From contig CAVSZZ010000002.1 in the NCBI GenBank assembly GCA_963732595.1, forward strand, positions 2,356,001-2,420,000: DNA of 64,000 nucleotides, given 5' to 3'. Source of the DNA: JAFGXF01 sp963732595 (GTDB taxonomy: Bacteria > Chloroflexota > Anaerolineae > Anaerolineales > Anaerolineaceae). The notes below the pieces were generated by a model, which was not told where the DNA came from, did not search any database, and worked only from the letters and a program-made list of their open reading frames with translations. A program made the translations under genes and the position numbers. Below are positions 38,151 through 45,933 of the stretch, piece after piece; within the stretch, counting starts at the first letter, position 1; every line of letters begins with the position of its first letter.

Positions 38151-39047
38151 TTATAAAGTACTATCTTTCTTCTTCTTACTTGGTTTGGGTGGATTAATAT
38201 TCACAATTATTATATGAACAGTATGCTTTGATATCACTACAGTACCTAGATCACTACCTAAGTGCCGGCGAGCTGCCGCCGATTCTGTGGGATCAAAAAT
38301 AATATAAAACACAGCTCCAAGCTTATTATCCGTATCCTCCCCAATTATATATTCTTCTATTTCCCGTAAGCCTTTATTATGATTTTCGATACCTCGCCAG
38401 ATTTTAGTTTCATATAGAATACGCAATTCTTTCTCAAAGGCTAGTAAATCTGATTGACCTCCTCTTACTTGTACCTCTCTATAACTTCTGCTGTTTAAAA
38501 ACATTTGGAGAAAACTGCGCCCAATATATTCTTGTGGTTTGCCATCAATAAATATATCCTTATACGTTTGCCTTTCGACAACTGCTTTGAATCCCAATAT
38601 TTCTTTAATTGCATTATCAATAGGTTGTTTCGTGAAATTACTACGCAAGGCATTTGCGAGTCCACTAAAATATAAGTAAAATGGCTTCCAGTTACAAACT
38701 ATCCTAACATCGACTGGTATATCTGAATTAATAAGTGCACGATTTATTTCAATAAATCCTAATATTTGTTCATTGCGACCAAAAGGACCTTCACTAAGAT
38801 ATGTCACCCCAAACCATATTAACCTAATACCATCTTTTAAAAAAGTTATCTCAAGTGGAATGCCATCATAATCACCTTTCCATTCAATAATAGTACGTAT
38901 ATCATCAACAACTTTGTTTTTACTGATTGGATAAAGCAAATTATTAGGTTCAACTTGATTAATATGCCAATACAAACTGATAAATTGCCAGATTGCATCT
39001 TCTGGCACATCAAACCTGTCATCTAGTAATTCGATCTCAAAAGTCAT
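38151..39047 (-). CDS. Protein with a C-terminal PD-(D/E)xK nuclease-like domain
   Basis: Intact 298-residue protein. Residues 195-255 follow a nuclease pattern: SDLLAFEKE (Asp200), ILYETKIWRG (Glu213-x-Lys215) and then GLREIEEYI with AVFYIIFDP, the helix and strand that close the fold in many PD-(D/E)xK proteins. The first 150 residues have no recognised domain. The C-terminus is Lys-rich. It may be a nuclease effector of the island; single-gene defence systems of this type exist, but none is identified here by name. AT-rich. Confidence 0.55.
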   Translation of the reverse strand: MTFEIELLDDRFDVPEDAIWQFISLYWHINQVEPNNLLYPISKNKVVDDIRTIIEWKGDYDGIPLEITFLKDGIRLIWFGVTYLSEGPFGRNEQILGFIEINRALINSDIPVDVRIVCNWKPFYLYFSGLANALRSNFTKQPIDNAIKEILGFKAVVERQTYKDIFIDGKPQEYIGRSFLQMFLNSRSYREVQVRGGQSDLLAFEKELRILYETKIWRGIENHNKGLREIEEYIIGEDTDNKLGAVFYIIFDPTESAAARRHLGSDLGTVVISKHTVHIIIVNINPPKPSKKKKDSTL

Positions 39048-39309
39048 AGATAGTGGGTATATAAATAGATAATTTTGCGAAAACTATACATAATCAGAAT
39101 ATATACATTATATCTTTATAATAGTAAATATAATATATTATGATCTATAAAGAAATATTAGTATTATGGATATAGTTTATTTTATAAGTGAAATCCATAA
39201 AACAACGGATGATAGTGCTGTGTAACTTTATGAATAACTTAGAACTCTTGTTTAGGGCTATACTCTGTGTCCCCTGCGGGGAATTTGAAGCCGTTTTCTG
39301 AGTGAAATG
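39048..39309. other. AT-rich non-coding stretch next to tRNA-Asp
   Basis: About 260 bases with no supported gene; long AT runs up to 39190, then more balanced sequence up to the tRNA terminator. No integrase remnant or repeat of the tRNA 3' end was found. Confidence 0.5.
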
Positions 39310-39336
39310 AAAAGATCCTCGGGTAGAGGATCTTTT
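39310..39336 (-). terminator. Terminator downstream of tRNA-Asp
   Basis: Perfect 11-bp hairpin (AAAAGATCCTC / GAGGATCTTTT) with a five-base loop, eight bases after the tRNA 3' end on the minus strand. Confidence 0.85.
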
Positions 39337-39343
39337 GCTGAGG

Positions 39344-39417
39344 CGGGAGCGACGGGATTTGAACCCGCGGTCTCGGCCTTGACAGGGCCGCATGTTAAAC
39401 CACTACACCACGCCCCC
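39344..39417 (-). tRNA. tRNA-Asp (anticodon GTC)
   Basis: A 74-base cloverleaf. Acceptor arms GGGGGCG and CGCTCCC pair with one G-U. The anticodon stem CGGCC/GGCCG encloses the loop CTGTCAA, which places GTC at positions 34-36. The T arm contains GGTTCAAATCC. CCA is not encoded at the 3' end. It lies between the AT-rich island and the partner-switching module and has its own promoter and terminator. Confidence 0.95.
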
Positions 39418-39428
39418 AGCGAGGACAT

Positions 39429-39457
39429 AATATATCATACACCAGATTTCAAGTCAA
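39429..39457 (-). promoter_or_regulatory. tRNA-Asp promoter
   Basis: On the minus strand TTGACT (39457-39452), a 17-base spacer and TATATT (39434-39429) stand 11 bases ahead of the mature tRNA 5' end. Confidence 0.7.
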
Positions 39458-39459
39458 GT

Positions 39460-42400
39460 TTATATTTTTAGTAGCGGGGCACAGCTGTGCCCCGCTACAG
39501 GTACAGTAAATAACGGTACCCTTCGGATCGACACCAGTGTGACATCGTCACTGGGTGGGGTGCTGCCGCGGAAAGCATGCAGATGATTCTGGACCTGCTC
39601 GATGACCGACTGGGAAGTGCAATCACCGACCTGGCTGAGGGCTGCCGACAGGCGTTCATCGCCAAAGGCTTCCCCATCGGCTGAAAAGGTATCCGGCACA
39701 CCGTCTGTATACAACAGCAGGCAGTCGCCCTTTTCGAGGATGATGCGATGTTCAGGCAGGCTGATCTCCGGCATCGCACCCAGCGACATCCCGCCGCCTG
39801 GCAGGGACTCCACGAGCGTCCCCTTGCTGCGGATGACATACGGCAGATTATGACCGGCGTTGGCATACACCAGCTCGCCGCTGCGCGTATCCAGGATGGC
39901 ATACACCGCGGTCACAAAAAGCCCTGCCTCGTTGTCGGCCATCATCAGAGAATTGACCTTCTCCAATACTTCAGCCGGTCGTTCGATCTCGCGCACGGTT
40001 GCACGGATCAGCGTCCGCGTGACGGTCATGTAGAGCGCCGCCGGCATGCCCTTGTCTGATACGTCTGCGATCACAATTCCAATGCGTTCATCCGGCAGGT
40101 TGAAGACATCGTAAAAATCACCGCCAACCTGGCGGGCCGGCAGCCAGCGGATGCCCAGATCCCAGCCCTCCGCGGTCGGCAGCTGGTTCGGCAGGAAGGT
40201 TTCCTGGATCTGGCGGGCCAGCTGGAACTCGCGCTCCAGACGCTCGCGGTCGATCATCTCGTGATTGAGCCGTTCATTTTGAATGGCCAGGGAGACCTGC
40301 TGCCCGATGCCGGTGATGATCTCATAGCGTTTCTCACGAGCGCTCAGGGCAGTGCTCTCATCCATCACGACCAGAAGACCGTAGAGTTCATTTTTAACCG
40401 CCAGCGGCAGGGCGATGAGCAAGTCCACTCGTTGGGTGAGGTTGCCTGCGGCTTCAAAGGCAGAAGGCTCGACTTTCAAACCTGTCCAGCCCTGGACGTT
40501 ATCCGGATCGATCATATATGGCAGGACGATCGGGGCATTATTCTCGAGAACAGCCGAGAACAGCAGGGACTTCTTGATCTCCAGCCGGGTATTCGAATAT
40601 TTGTCAGTCACAACCTCGCCATTTACAAGAGCCTGGCTGACGACCAGGTTCTTTTCGACCGGATCGATCAACAGGATCCAGGCTTCATTGACGCCGACCA
40701 GGATCGGCAGGGAATAGACGATGGATTCCAGGATCTCATCGATGTCATTCATGGTGACCACCGCCTGGGCAATTTGCAAAAGGGCTGCGGTCACATAGGC
40801 TTCTGCCTGGCGGGTTTCCAGCAGGTGGATATTCTCGATCGTGACCGCCACCTGCTGGGTGATACCGGTAATGATGGCAGACCGGTTCTCTGCCGCGGTC
40901 TGGGTCATCTGGAGACCGGCAGTGAGGGTATCATGTGCAACGATCATGAAACCCAGCAATTCAGCGTGGGATATGAGTGGATAAACAGAGACAGTTGCAT
41001 CCGCTTCCCAGTAAAGCAGGGGGTTCAGAAAGGCCAGGTCTTTACCCGGGTTCGAGGTCATGAGTGGTTGATTGCTGTTGGAGAGTTGCTCGTAGATATT
41101 GATCTCCTGGCGCGTGATCGGATGTGTCTCAAAATCCGACAGAGGGGCATGGTTGAAGCCATGCGCTGCCTGCATTCTGAACACTTCCTGGATCGGGTCC
41201 CACAGCAACATCGCGCAGCCTTTAACTCCGACCAGCAAGGGTGCCAGGCGGACGATCGTGGCGGACATCTCTTCAGGTGAGGTGACTGCCTGGAGAGCAG
41301 AGGCGACCTGCAGGAGCACGGTGGCGACCCAGGCCTGTTCCTGGGAGGTGGCGTACAGCCTGGCATTCCCGATCGCCACGGAAGCATAACTGGCAAACGC
41401 CTCGACCATGTTCCGGGCTTCATCCCCATAACGGTTGGGCAACTCCTGGGCCAGCGCAATGACCCCCAGCGGTTTTCCGTTGGCTGTCAAAGCGGTTGCG
41501 ATGGAGGAGTAATCCGCCTGATAGCCCATCGCTTCACCCAATGGGCCGGATTCATCACCACTCTGGCGGATGATGGGTGTGGCTGATTCGATCGCCTGGT
41601 GGAACCACTTCTCTTTATCAACATTCAGAGTATTCAAACGGCCAAGTGCATCCTCACAGCAACCGATGACGGCAGCCACATCCAGTTCGGCTGATAATTT
41701 GGAAGTCTCAGGATCATAGGTCTCATTGAGCAGCCAGATGGCGGCAATATCGCTCGGCAGAAGCTTGGTTAATTCGGCCAGGATGGTTTGCAGCAGATCA
41801 TTCAGACCCTTATCCTTGTTCAACATGCCGGCCACATCGCGCAGGCTCTCGGCGATCTCCGTGCGCCATTTTTGGGTCCGGTACAACGCTGCGTTACGAA
41901 GGGCAGTGGCAACGTTGTCTGCCAGGGTTTCGTAAATGTCCAGGTCCTCTTCCTTGAAAAAGTTCAACAGGTCGCTTTGCAGATCCAACACACCGGCCAC
42001 CTCGCCGCTGTAGATCAATGGCAGGGCCAGTTCAGAGCGTGTTTCGGTGGGGCTCAGTTTAAAGGGTTTATAACGCTTATCGCCGGTCACGTCGGAGGCC
42101 AGAGCGGGCTTACCATTCTGGGCAACCCACGGGATCAACCCAGCGGGGGCATCCAGTTCGAAATGATAATCTGCATCGATGATCGCCTGACTGCGGGCGC
42201 CACTGCCGGCCTGGAAGAGGATCTGCTTCCGACCGCGATGGATCATCCACAGATGGACAAATGGGATCTTGAAATGGGTGTGAATGATCTGAACGAGGTC
42301 ATTCAGCAGGACATCCTGATCCAGGATCGAGGCGATCATCTTGCTGACCAGCGAGACGGTGTTGATCTGCTCGACCCGCTTTTCGAGCTGCGTGTAAAGG

Positions 42401-43380
42401 GTTACATTTTCAATTGCGATGGCGATATTATCCGCCAGCGCTCCCAACACCATCTGGTCCATACTGTGGAAGGCGTCCACTTGATTGCTCTGGACATCCA
42501 AAACGCCATAAACCTGATCCTCGACCTTGATGGGGATGGCCAGTTCGGACCGGGTTTCCGGAATACTATCGCTGAAGCGGAAGTTTGCATCCCTGGAGGT
42601 GTCAGATGAATAAATGACTTTCCTGCGGAAGACCGACTGGCCGATCAAGCCGGTGCCCACCTTGAAATCAACGGAGTACAACCTGGTGATCTGGGCCTTA
42701 CGGACACGCGCAGAAGCCGAACTGGCCCTCAAGCGCAGGTGGATGCGATCCGGTTCCAAGGTAAAGATACCCACATAGTAGTATTGAAAGGTCTCACGGA
42801 TCAAACCGGTCACACGCCTGGCCAGTTCATCGATGTCAAGGACGTTCGCGATCTGGTTGCTGACCGTTCGGACCAGGTCGATCTGATCGTAACGCCAGTT
42901 CTTCAATATCAACTGGCGGTTGGCCTGGAGTGCCAGCGCGAAATAAGCTGACAGGTTCTGAAGCAGCTGCTGCTCACTCTCATCGAAACCGCGGTCGTAA
43001 GTCCTTTCGAGCTGCACAACGGCCAGGACGGTATCCTGGGCGATCATTGGGACAGCCAATTTATCCTGAACGGGATTGTTGGGTTTTCTGCTCTTTGACC
43101 AGGTCACAGGCGCTTTGGTTTGAACCGCCCTGGAGGCCAGACTATCCTTTTCAGGATTCTTAACGATAAAGGAGGTGTCTCCTGGCAAGGGATAAGCAGG
43201 TTTTAATAACCAGAGTTCCACATCAGCCCGGGCGATCTCCTTGAACGAGTCAACCAGGATGGTATGCTGCTCAAGCATGCTGGTAGCCGATAAGAGCTGC
43301 TCACCGGCTTTAAAGAACAACTGCCATTGCAGGGAGGCGCTTGAATGCGCGAGAAGCTTCAGGGACGAGGAGGCAGGCAT
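39460..43380 (-). CDS. Six-GAF domain SpoIIE-type protein serine phosphatase
   Basis: Intact 1306-residue cytoplasmic protein. Six GAF-like sensor repeats follow one another at about 20-160, 165-335, 340-500, 505-680, 690-860 and 870-1045 (repeating pattern such as SELAIPIKVEDQVYGVLDVQ). A linker helix (REFQLARQIQETFLPNQLP) leads to a PP2C/SpoIIE phosphatase with GGDFYDVF, VIADVSDKGMPAALYM, NAGHNLPYV, LLLYTDGV and PSDDVTLV. In the family it dephosphorylates an anti-sigma antagonist. The genes for a RsbW-like kinase and a STAS antagonist lie directly upstream, the first overlapping by 22 bases, so this is the output phosphatase of a partner-switching system. Confidence 0.92.
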   Translation of the reverse strand: MPASSSLKLLAHSSASLQWQLFFKAGEQLLSATSMLEQHTILVDSFKEIARADVELWLLKPAYPLPGDTSFIVKNPEKDSLASRAVQTKAPVTWSKSRKPNNPVQDKLAVPMIAQDTVLAVVQLERTYDRGFDESEQQLLQNLSAYFALALQANRQLILKNWRYDQIDLVRTVSNQIANVLDIDELARRVTGLIRETFQYYYVGIFTLEPDRIHLRLRASSASARVRKAQITRLYSVDFKVGTGLIGQSVFRRKVIYSSDTSRDANFRFSDSIPETRSELAIPIKVEDQVYGVLDVQSNQVDAFHSMDQMVLGALADNIAIAIENVTLYTQLEKRVEQINTVSLVSKMIASILDQDVLLNDLVQIIHTHFKIPFVHLWMIHRGRKQILFQAGSGARSQAIIDADYHFELDAPAGLIPWVAQNGKPALASDVTGDKRYKPFKLSPTETRSELALPLIYSGEVAGVLDLQSDLLNFFKEEDLDIYETLADNVATALRNAALYRTQKWRTEIAESLRDVAGMLNKDKGLNDLLQTILAELTKLLPSDIAAIWLLNETYDPETSKLSAELDVAAVIGCCEDALGRLNTLNVDKEKWFHQAIESATPIIRQSGDESGPLGEAMGYQADYSSIATALTANGKPLGVIALAQELPNRYGDEARNMVEAFASYASVAIGNARLYATSQEQAWVATVLLQVASALQAVTSPEEMSATIVRLAPLLVGVKGCAMLLWDPIQEVFRMQAAHGFNHAPLSDFETHPITRQEINIYEQLSNSNQPLMTSNPGKDLAFLNPLLYWEADATVSVYPLISHAELLGFMIVAHDTLTAGLQMTQTAAENRSAIITGITQQVAVTIENIHLLETRQAEAYVTAALLQIAQAVVTMNDIDEILESIVYSLPILVGVNEAWILLIDPVEKNLVVSQALVNGEVVTDKYSNTRLEIKKSLLFSAVLENNAPIVLPYMIDPDNVQGWTGLKVEPSAFEAAGNLTQRVDLLIALPLAVKNELYGLLVVMDESTALSAREKRYEIITGIGQQVSLAIQNERLNHEMIDRERLEREFQLARQIQETFLPNQLPTAEGWDLGIRWLPARQVGGDFYDVFNLPDERIGIVIADVSDKGMPAALYMTVTRTLIRATVREIERPAEVLEKVNSLMMADNEAGLFVTAVYAILDTRSGELVYANAGHNLPYVIRSKGTLVESLPGGGMSLGAMPEISLPEHRIILEKGDCLLLYTDGVPDTFSADGEAFGDERLSAALSQVGDCTSQSVIEQVQNHLHAFRGSTPPSDDVTLVSIRRVPLFTVPVAGHSCAPLLKI
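39471..39498. repeat. 28-bp perfect palindrome at the end of the phosphatase gene
   Basis: Arms of 14 bases (GTAGCGGGGCACAG and its complement) meet without a spacer and encode residues near the C-terminus (GHSCAPL). No T run follows on either strand, so it is not a classic terminator. Confidence 0.6.
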
Positions 43381-43784
43381 TTGACCATGGTCAGGACATT
43401 ACCGGTGGTTTCAGAAAACTCGAAATCGATGCGATCCATCAATTTGTGCATGAAGAATAAACCGAGACCGTGATTATCCCGCTCATCCAGGCTGGCATTG
43501 ATGTCCGGTTCCGGTACGCTTTCCGGATTAAACGGCAGGCCCTGGTCGATCAAGCGGATGGTCAGGCAGTTTGTATCGGCGGTGGTAAAGACCTCGATCG
43601 AACCGCGATCCTCGCCCTGATAGGCATGTTCGATAATATTCGAACAGGCTTCATCGACTGCCGTCTGGATGGCATAGACGGCCGAGTCGTCAAAGCCGGC
43701 CTGGGTCGCCTGCTCGGTGACGAGGTCACATATTTTCTCCAGGTTCTCGTAACGGCCTGGAAAAATGCCATGTTTGGTTTGCAA
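43359..43784 (-). CDS. RsbW-like anti-sigma factor serine kinase
   Basis: Intact 141-residue GHKL ATPase. N-box AVDEACSNIIEHAY, G1-type LIDQGLPFNP and the G2 region NHGLGLFFMHKLMD are all present. By family it phosphorylates the STAS antagonist encoded 11 bases upstream and binds a sigma factor or other target. The 3' end overlaps the SpoIIE phosphatase gene by 22 bases. No sigma factor gene is in the operon. Confidence 0.9.
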   Translation of the reverse strand: MQTKHGIFPGRYENLEKICDLVTEQATQAGFDDSAVYAIQTAVDEACSNIIEHAYQGEDRGSIEVFTTADTNCLTIRLIDQGLPFNPESVPEPDINASLDERDNHGLGLFFMHKLMDRIDFEFSETTGNVLTMVKCLPPRP

Positions 43785-43795
43785 GGTCGTGTTGG

Positions 43796-44131
43796 TTAGA
43801 AGCTTCCGACTGCGCTTACCGGGTCGTCATAGAAGTTGAACAGGATGGTGAAGCCGACCAGGTCGAGAGCTGATTTGATCTTGGGTGGGACTTTGGCGAG
43901 TTTAACTTCGCCGCGGTTGTAACGCTTGCAGGTCTTCTGGGCAAGCATCAGCACGCGTAAGCCAGCACTGGAGAGGAAGTCCACACCGCCCAGATCGATC
44001 ACGAGGCGGAAGTCACCAGCATCCGTGGATTTTGCCATAGCCTTCGCCAGATCGGGCGCTGTGTTGCTGTCAACGCGGCCCTTCACTGAAATTAGATTGC
44101 AGTGTTTGAATCGATTTGTAGTTACTTCCAT
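43796..44131 (-). CDS. STAS-domain anti-sigma factor antagonist
   Basis: Intact 111-residue STAS protein (RsbV/SpoIIAA family). The phosphorylated Ser is in VDFLSSAGLRVLMLA; ISVKGRVDSNTAPDL at the N-terminus is also characteristic. GGAG stands ahead of the start. First gene of the partner-switching operon with the RsbW-like kinase and GAF-SpoIIE phosphatase. Confidence 0.92.
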   Translation of the reverse strand: MEVTTNRFKHCNLISVKGRVDSNTAPDLAKAMAKSTDAGDFRLVIDLGGVDFLSSAGLRVLMLAQKTCKRYNRGEVKLAKVPPKIKSALDLVGFTILFNFYDDPVSAVGSF

Positions 44132-44173
44132 CTTTATTCTCCATTGGTGTCTGATTTAGTAACGGGCTTACTA

Positions 44174-44179
44174 ATTATA
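44174..44179 (-). promoter_or_regulatory. Possible -10 box for the partner-switching operon
   Basis: TATAAT on the minus strand, 43 bases before the STAS gene start; the -35 region is weak. Confidence 0.35.
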
Positions 44180-44190
44180 TCACCACATGA

Positions 44191-44218
44191 TTGCTTTATA
44201 TTAATAGTATGCGATAAT
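44191..44218 (+). promoter_or_regulatory. Possible radC promoter
   Basis: TTGCTT, 16 bases, GATAAT, ending seven bases before the ATG. The message would have almost no leader. Confidence 0.35.
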
Positions 44219-44224
44219 TAATAC

Positions 44225-44929
44225 ATGGCACGCGAGATTGCACCCGGTTATCGCATCACAGATATCAACCAGGAGGAGCGGCCGCGCGAGCGCCTGAAGA
44301 AAACCGGCGCCAGTGGGTTGAGTGCTCCTGAGCTGCTGGCAATCCTGATCGGATCGGGCATACCGGGGGAGAATGCCATCCAGATCGGGCAACGCCTGCT
44401 GCGGAATTATCAGAGCTTCTCAGGGATATACAAGGCCGGCTTTGATGCCTTATGCGACGAGCCGGGGATCGGCCCGGCCAGGGCTGCTCAGATATTAGCT
44501 GCCATGGAAATGGCTCGTCGCATGACGGCGGAAACCGGGGAGCAAAAACCTGCCATCCTCAGCCCGGATGACGCAGCCGCACTGGTCAAATTCGAAATGA
44601 GCATCCTGGAGCAGGAAGAATTGCGCATCATGCTGCTGGACACGCGTTATCGCCTGATCGAGATCGTCCCGCTTTACCGGGGTTCGTTGAATGCCTCCTC
44701 GGTCCGGATCGGGGAAGTGTTCAAGGCAGCCATACGAAAAAATGCAGCGGCTTTGATCGTCGTGCACAATCACCCAAGCGGTGATACGACTGCCAGCCCT
44801 GAGGATATCGCCATGACCCAGGAAATGGTCCGGGCGGGGGAGCTGTTGAATGTCGAGGTTGTGGATCACCTGATCGTCGGGGGTAACCGGTTCCTGTCAA
44901 TGAAGAACAACCATATTGTGTTTCGCTGA
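44225..44929 (+). CDS. radC: RadC family protein (JAB/MPN domain)
   Basis: Intact 234 residues. An N-terminal UPF0758-type helix-hairpin-helix part (RERLKKTGASGLSAPELLAI, DEPGIGPARAAQILA) is followed by the JAMM metalloprotease-like domain with VVHNHPSGD and the trailing VEVVDHLIVGG. Historically named a DNA repair protein, but the biochemical role is not settled. Divergent from the STAS operon. Confidence 0.9.
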   Translation: MAREIAPGYRITDINQEERPRERLKKTGASGLSAPELLAILIGSGIPGENAIQIGQRLLRNYQSFSGIYKAGFDALCDEPGIGPARAAQILAAMEMARRMTAETGEQKPAILSPDDAAALVKFEMSILEQEELRIMLLDTRYRLIEIVPLYRGSLNASSVRIGEVFKAAIRKNAAALIVVHNHPSGDTTASPEDIAMTQEMVRAGELLNVEVVDHLIVGGNRFLSMKNNHIVFR

Positions 44930-44998
44930 ATCACCGCCAGAATACGATTATCCTTTGAAAGCAACTTGTCTCATTGCCAAGACAGGAAAAATGACACC

Positions 44999-45028
44999 TT
45001 GCCCCTTCCAAGATTCGGAAGGTATACT
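44999..45028 (+). promoter_or_regulatory. Promoter with an internal operator-like inverted repeat (sugar operon)
   Basis: TTGCCC (44999-45004), 18 bases, TATACT (45023-45028). The spacer carries the inverted repeat CCTTCC-N7-GGAAGG (45004-45022), placed to let a repressor block RNA polymerase. Confidence 0.5.
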
Positions 45029-45058
45029 TGTCACCTGACGATCTCTGAAACAAAGATT

Positions 45059-45847
45059 ATGCCAAAAACCATCCTGGTAATCGTCCCACATCCCGATGAT
45101 GCAGAATTCTATGCCGGCGGCACGCTGGCAGGTTTTGCCAAATCTGGTGACCGGGTGATCATTGTTACGACGACGGATGGTTCGAAGGGATCCTACGATC
45201 TGGATGGCAAATCGTTGATCGCAGCCAGAAAACAGGAAGCGATCAATGCGGCTGCCCGGCTGGGCGCTGAGAAAGTCATTCTGTTGGGTTATTCCGATCT
45301 TGAATTGGATCGTGTCCCCCCACATGAACTTCGTGAAAAGTATATCCGTCTGATCAGGGAATACAAACCCGATCTGTTCATGACCGAGGATTACCTTTAT
45401 GTTGCTGAAACTCACCCCGATCACCGCTTCGTTGCCCGTGTGGCATCCGAGGCGGTGACTTTTGCCAACCTGCCGCTGCTTTACCCTGACCAGCTGAAAG
45501 AAGGCCTGGAACCGCATTTCACCCCTGAAAAATATTATTATACTGAAGACCTGGCTGCGGCTAACTTGATCTTGGATATCAGTGACACCTTCGAGGATAA
45601 GATGGCAGCCCTCTATGAGCATGCCAGCCAGATGAAATTCCTGGTCGAGGATATCCTTCGGCAAGCACACGTGGCCGGTGTCGATCTGCGTGCCATGGCC
45701 GGTGATGCGCTGGATGATCCCCGGAGCGCCATGCACCTGGCGATGCAGGCCAGGGCAGTTGAAATCGGTGCGAAAACCGGTATCGCATTGGGAGAAGCCT
45801 TCCGTGTGACCCGTTTTCATCCATTTGTCGAGGCTTTACTACCTTAA
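45059..45847 (+). CDS. PIG-L/LmbE family deacetylase
   Basis: Zinc-dependent N-deacetylase of N-acetylated sugars, intact, 262 residues. The metal-binding motif is VPHPDDAEFYAGGTL (His, Asp, Asp) and a second His is in ETHPDHRFVARV. It heads a run with an MFS transporter (86 bases later), a GH4 glycosidase and a PfkB kinase, which suggests deacetylation of an imported amino sugar before hydrolysis and phosphorylation. The start at 45059 was chosen over upstream in-frame codons because it begins right at the conserved TILVIVPHPDD strand. Confidence 0.85.
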   Translation: MPKTILVIVPHPDDAEFYAGGTLAGFAKSGDRVIIVTTTDGSKGSYDLDGKSLIAARKQEAINAAARLGAEKVILLGYSDLELDRVPPHELREKYIRLIREYKPDLFMTEDYLYVAETHPDHRFVARVASEAVTFANLPLLYPDQLKEGLEPHFTPEKYYYTEDLAAANLILDISDTFEDKMAALYEHASQMKFLVEDILRQAHVAGVDLRAMAGDALDDPRSAMHLAMQARAVEIGAKTGIALGEAFRVTRFHPFVEALLP

Positions 45848-45933
45848 GAACCACAATAAGTGGGACAGGATCTATCGGAATATAGAATCAGAACGACCCG
45901 TAAAAAGGGATACTCATCGCGGAGAAGATCATC

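Noticed and set aside
39145..39393. Open frame of 82 codons across tRNA-Asp
   Set aside because: It contains the tRNA, its terminator and AT-rich spacer; no protein features.
34300..39420. Integrated element with attachment sites at tRNA-Asp
   Set aside because: No integrase gene and no second copy of the tRNA 3' end were found at the left boundary; only composition supports transfer.
40261..41280. Open frame of 339 codons on the plus strand
   Set aside because: It lies opposite the GAF-SpoIIE gene, which is intact and full of family motifs.
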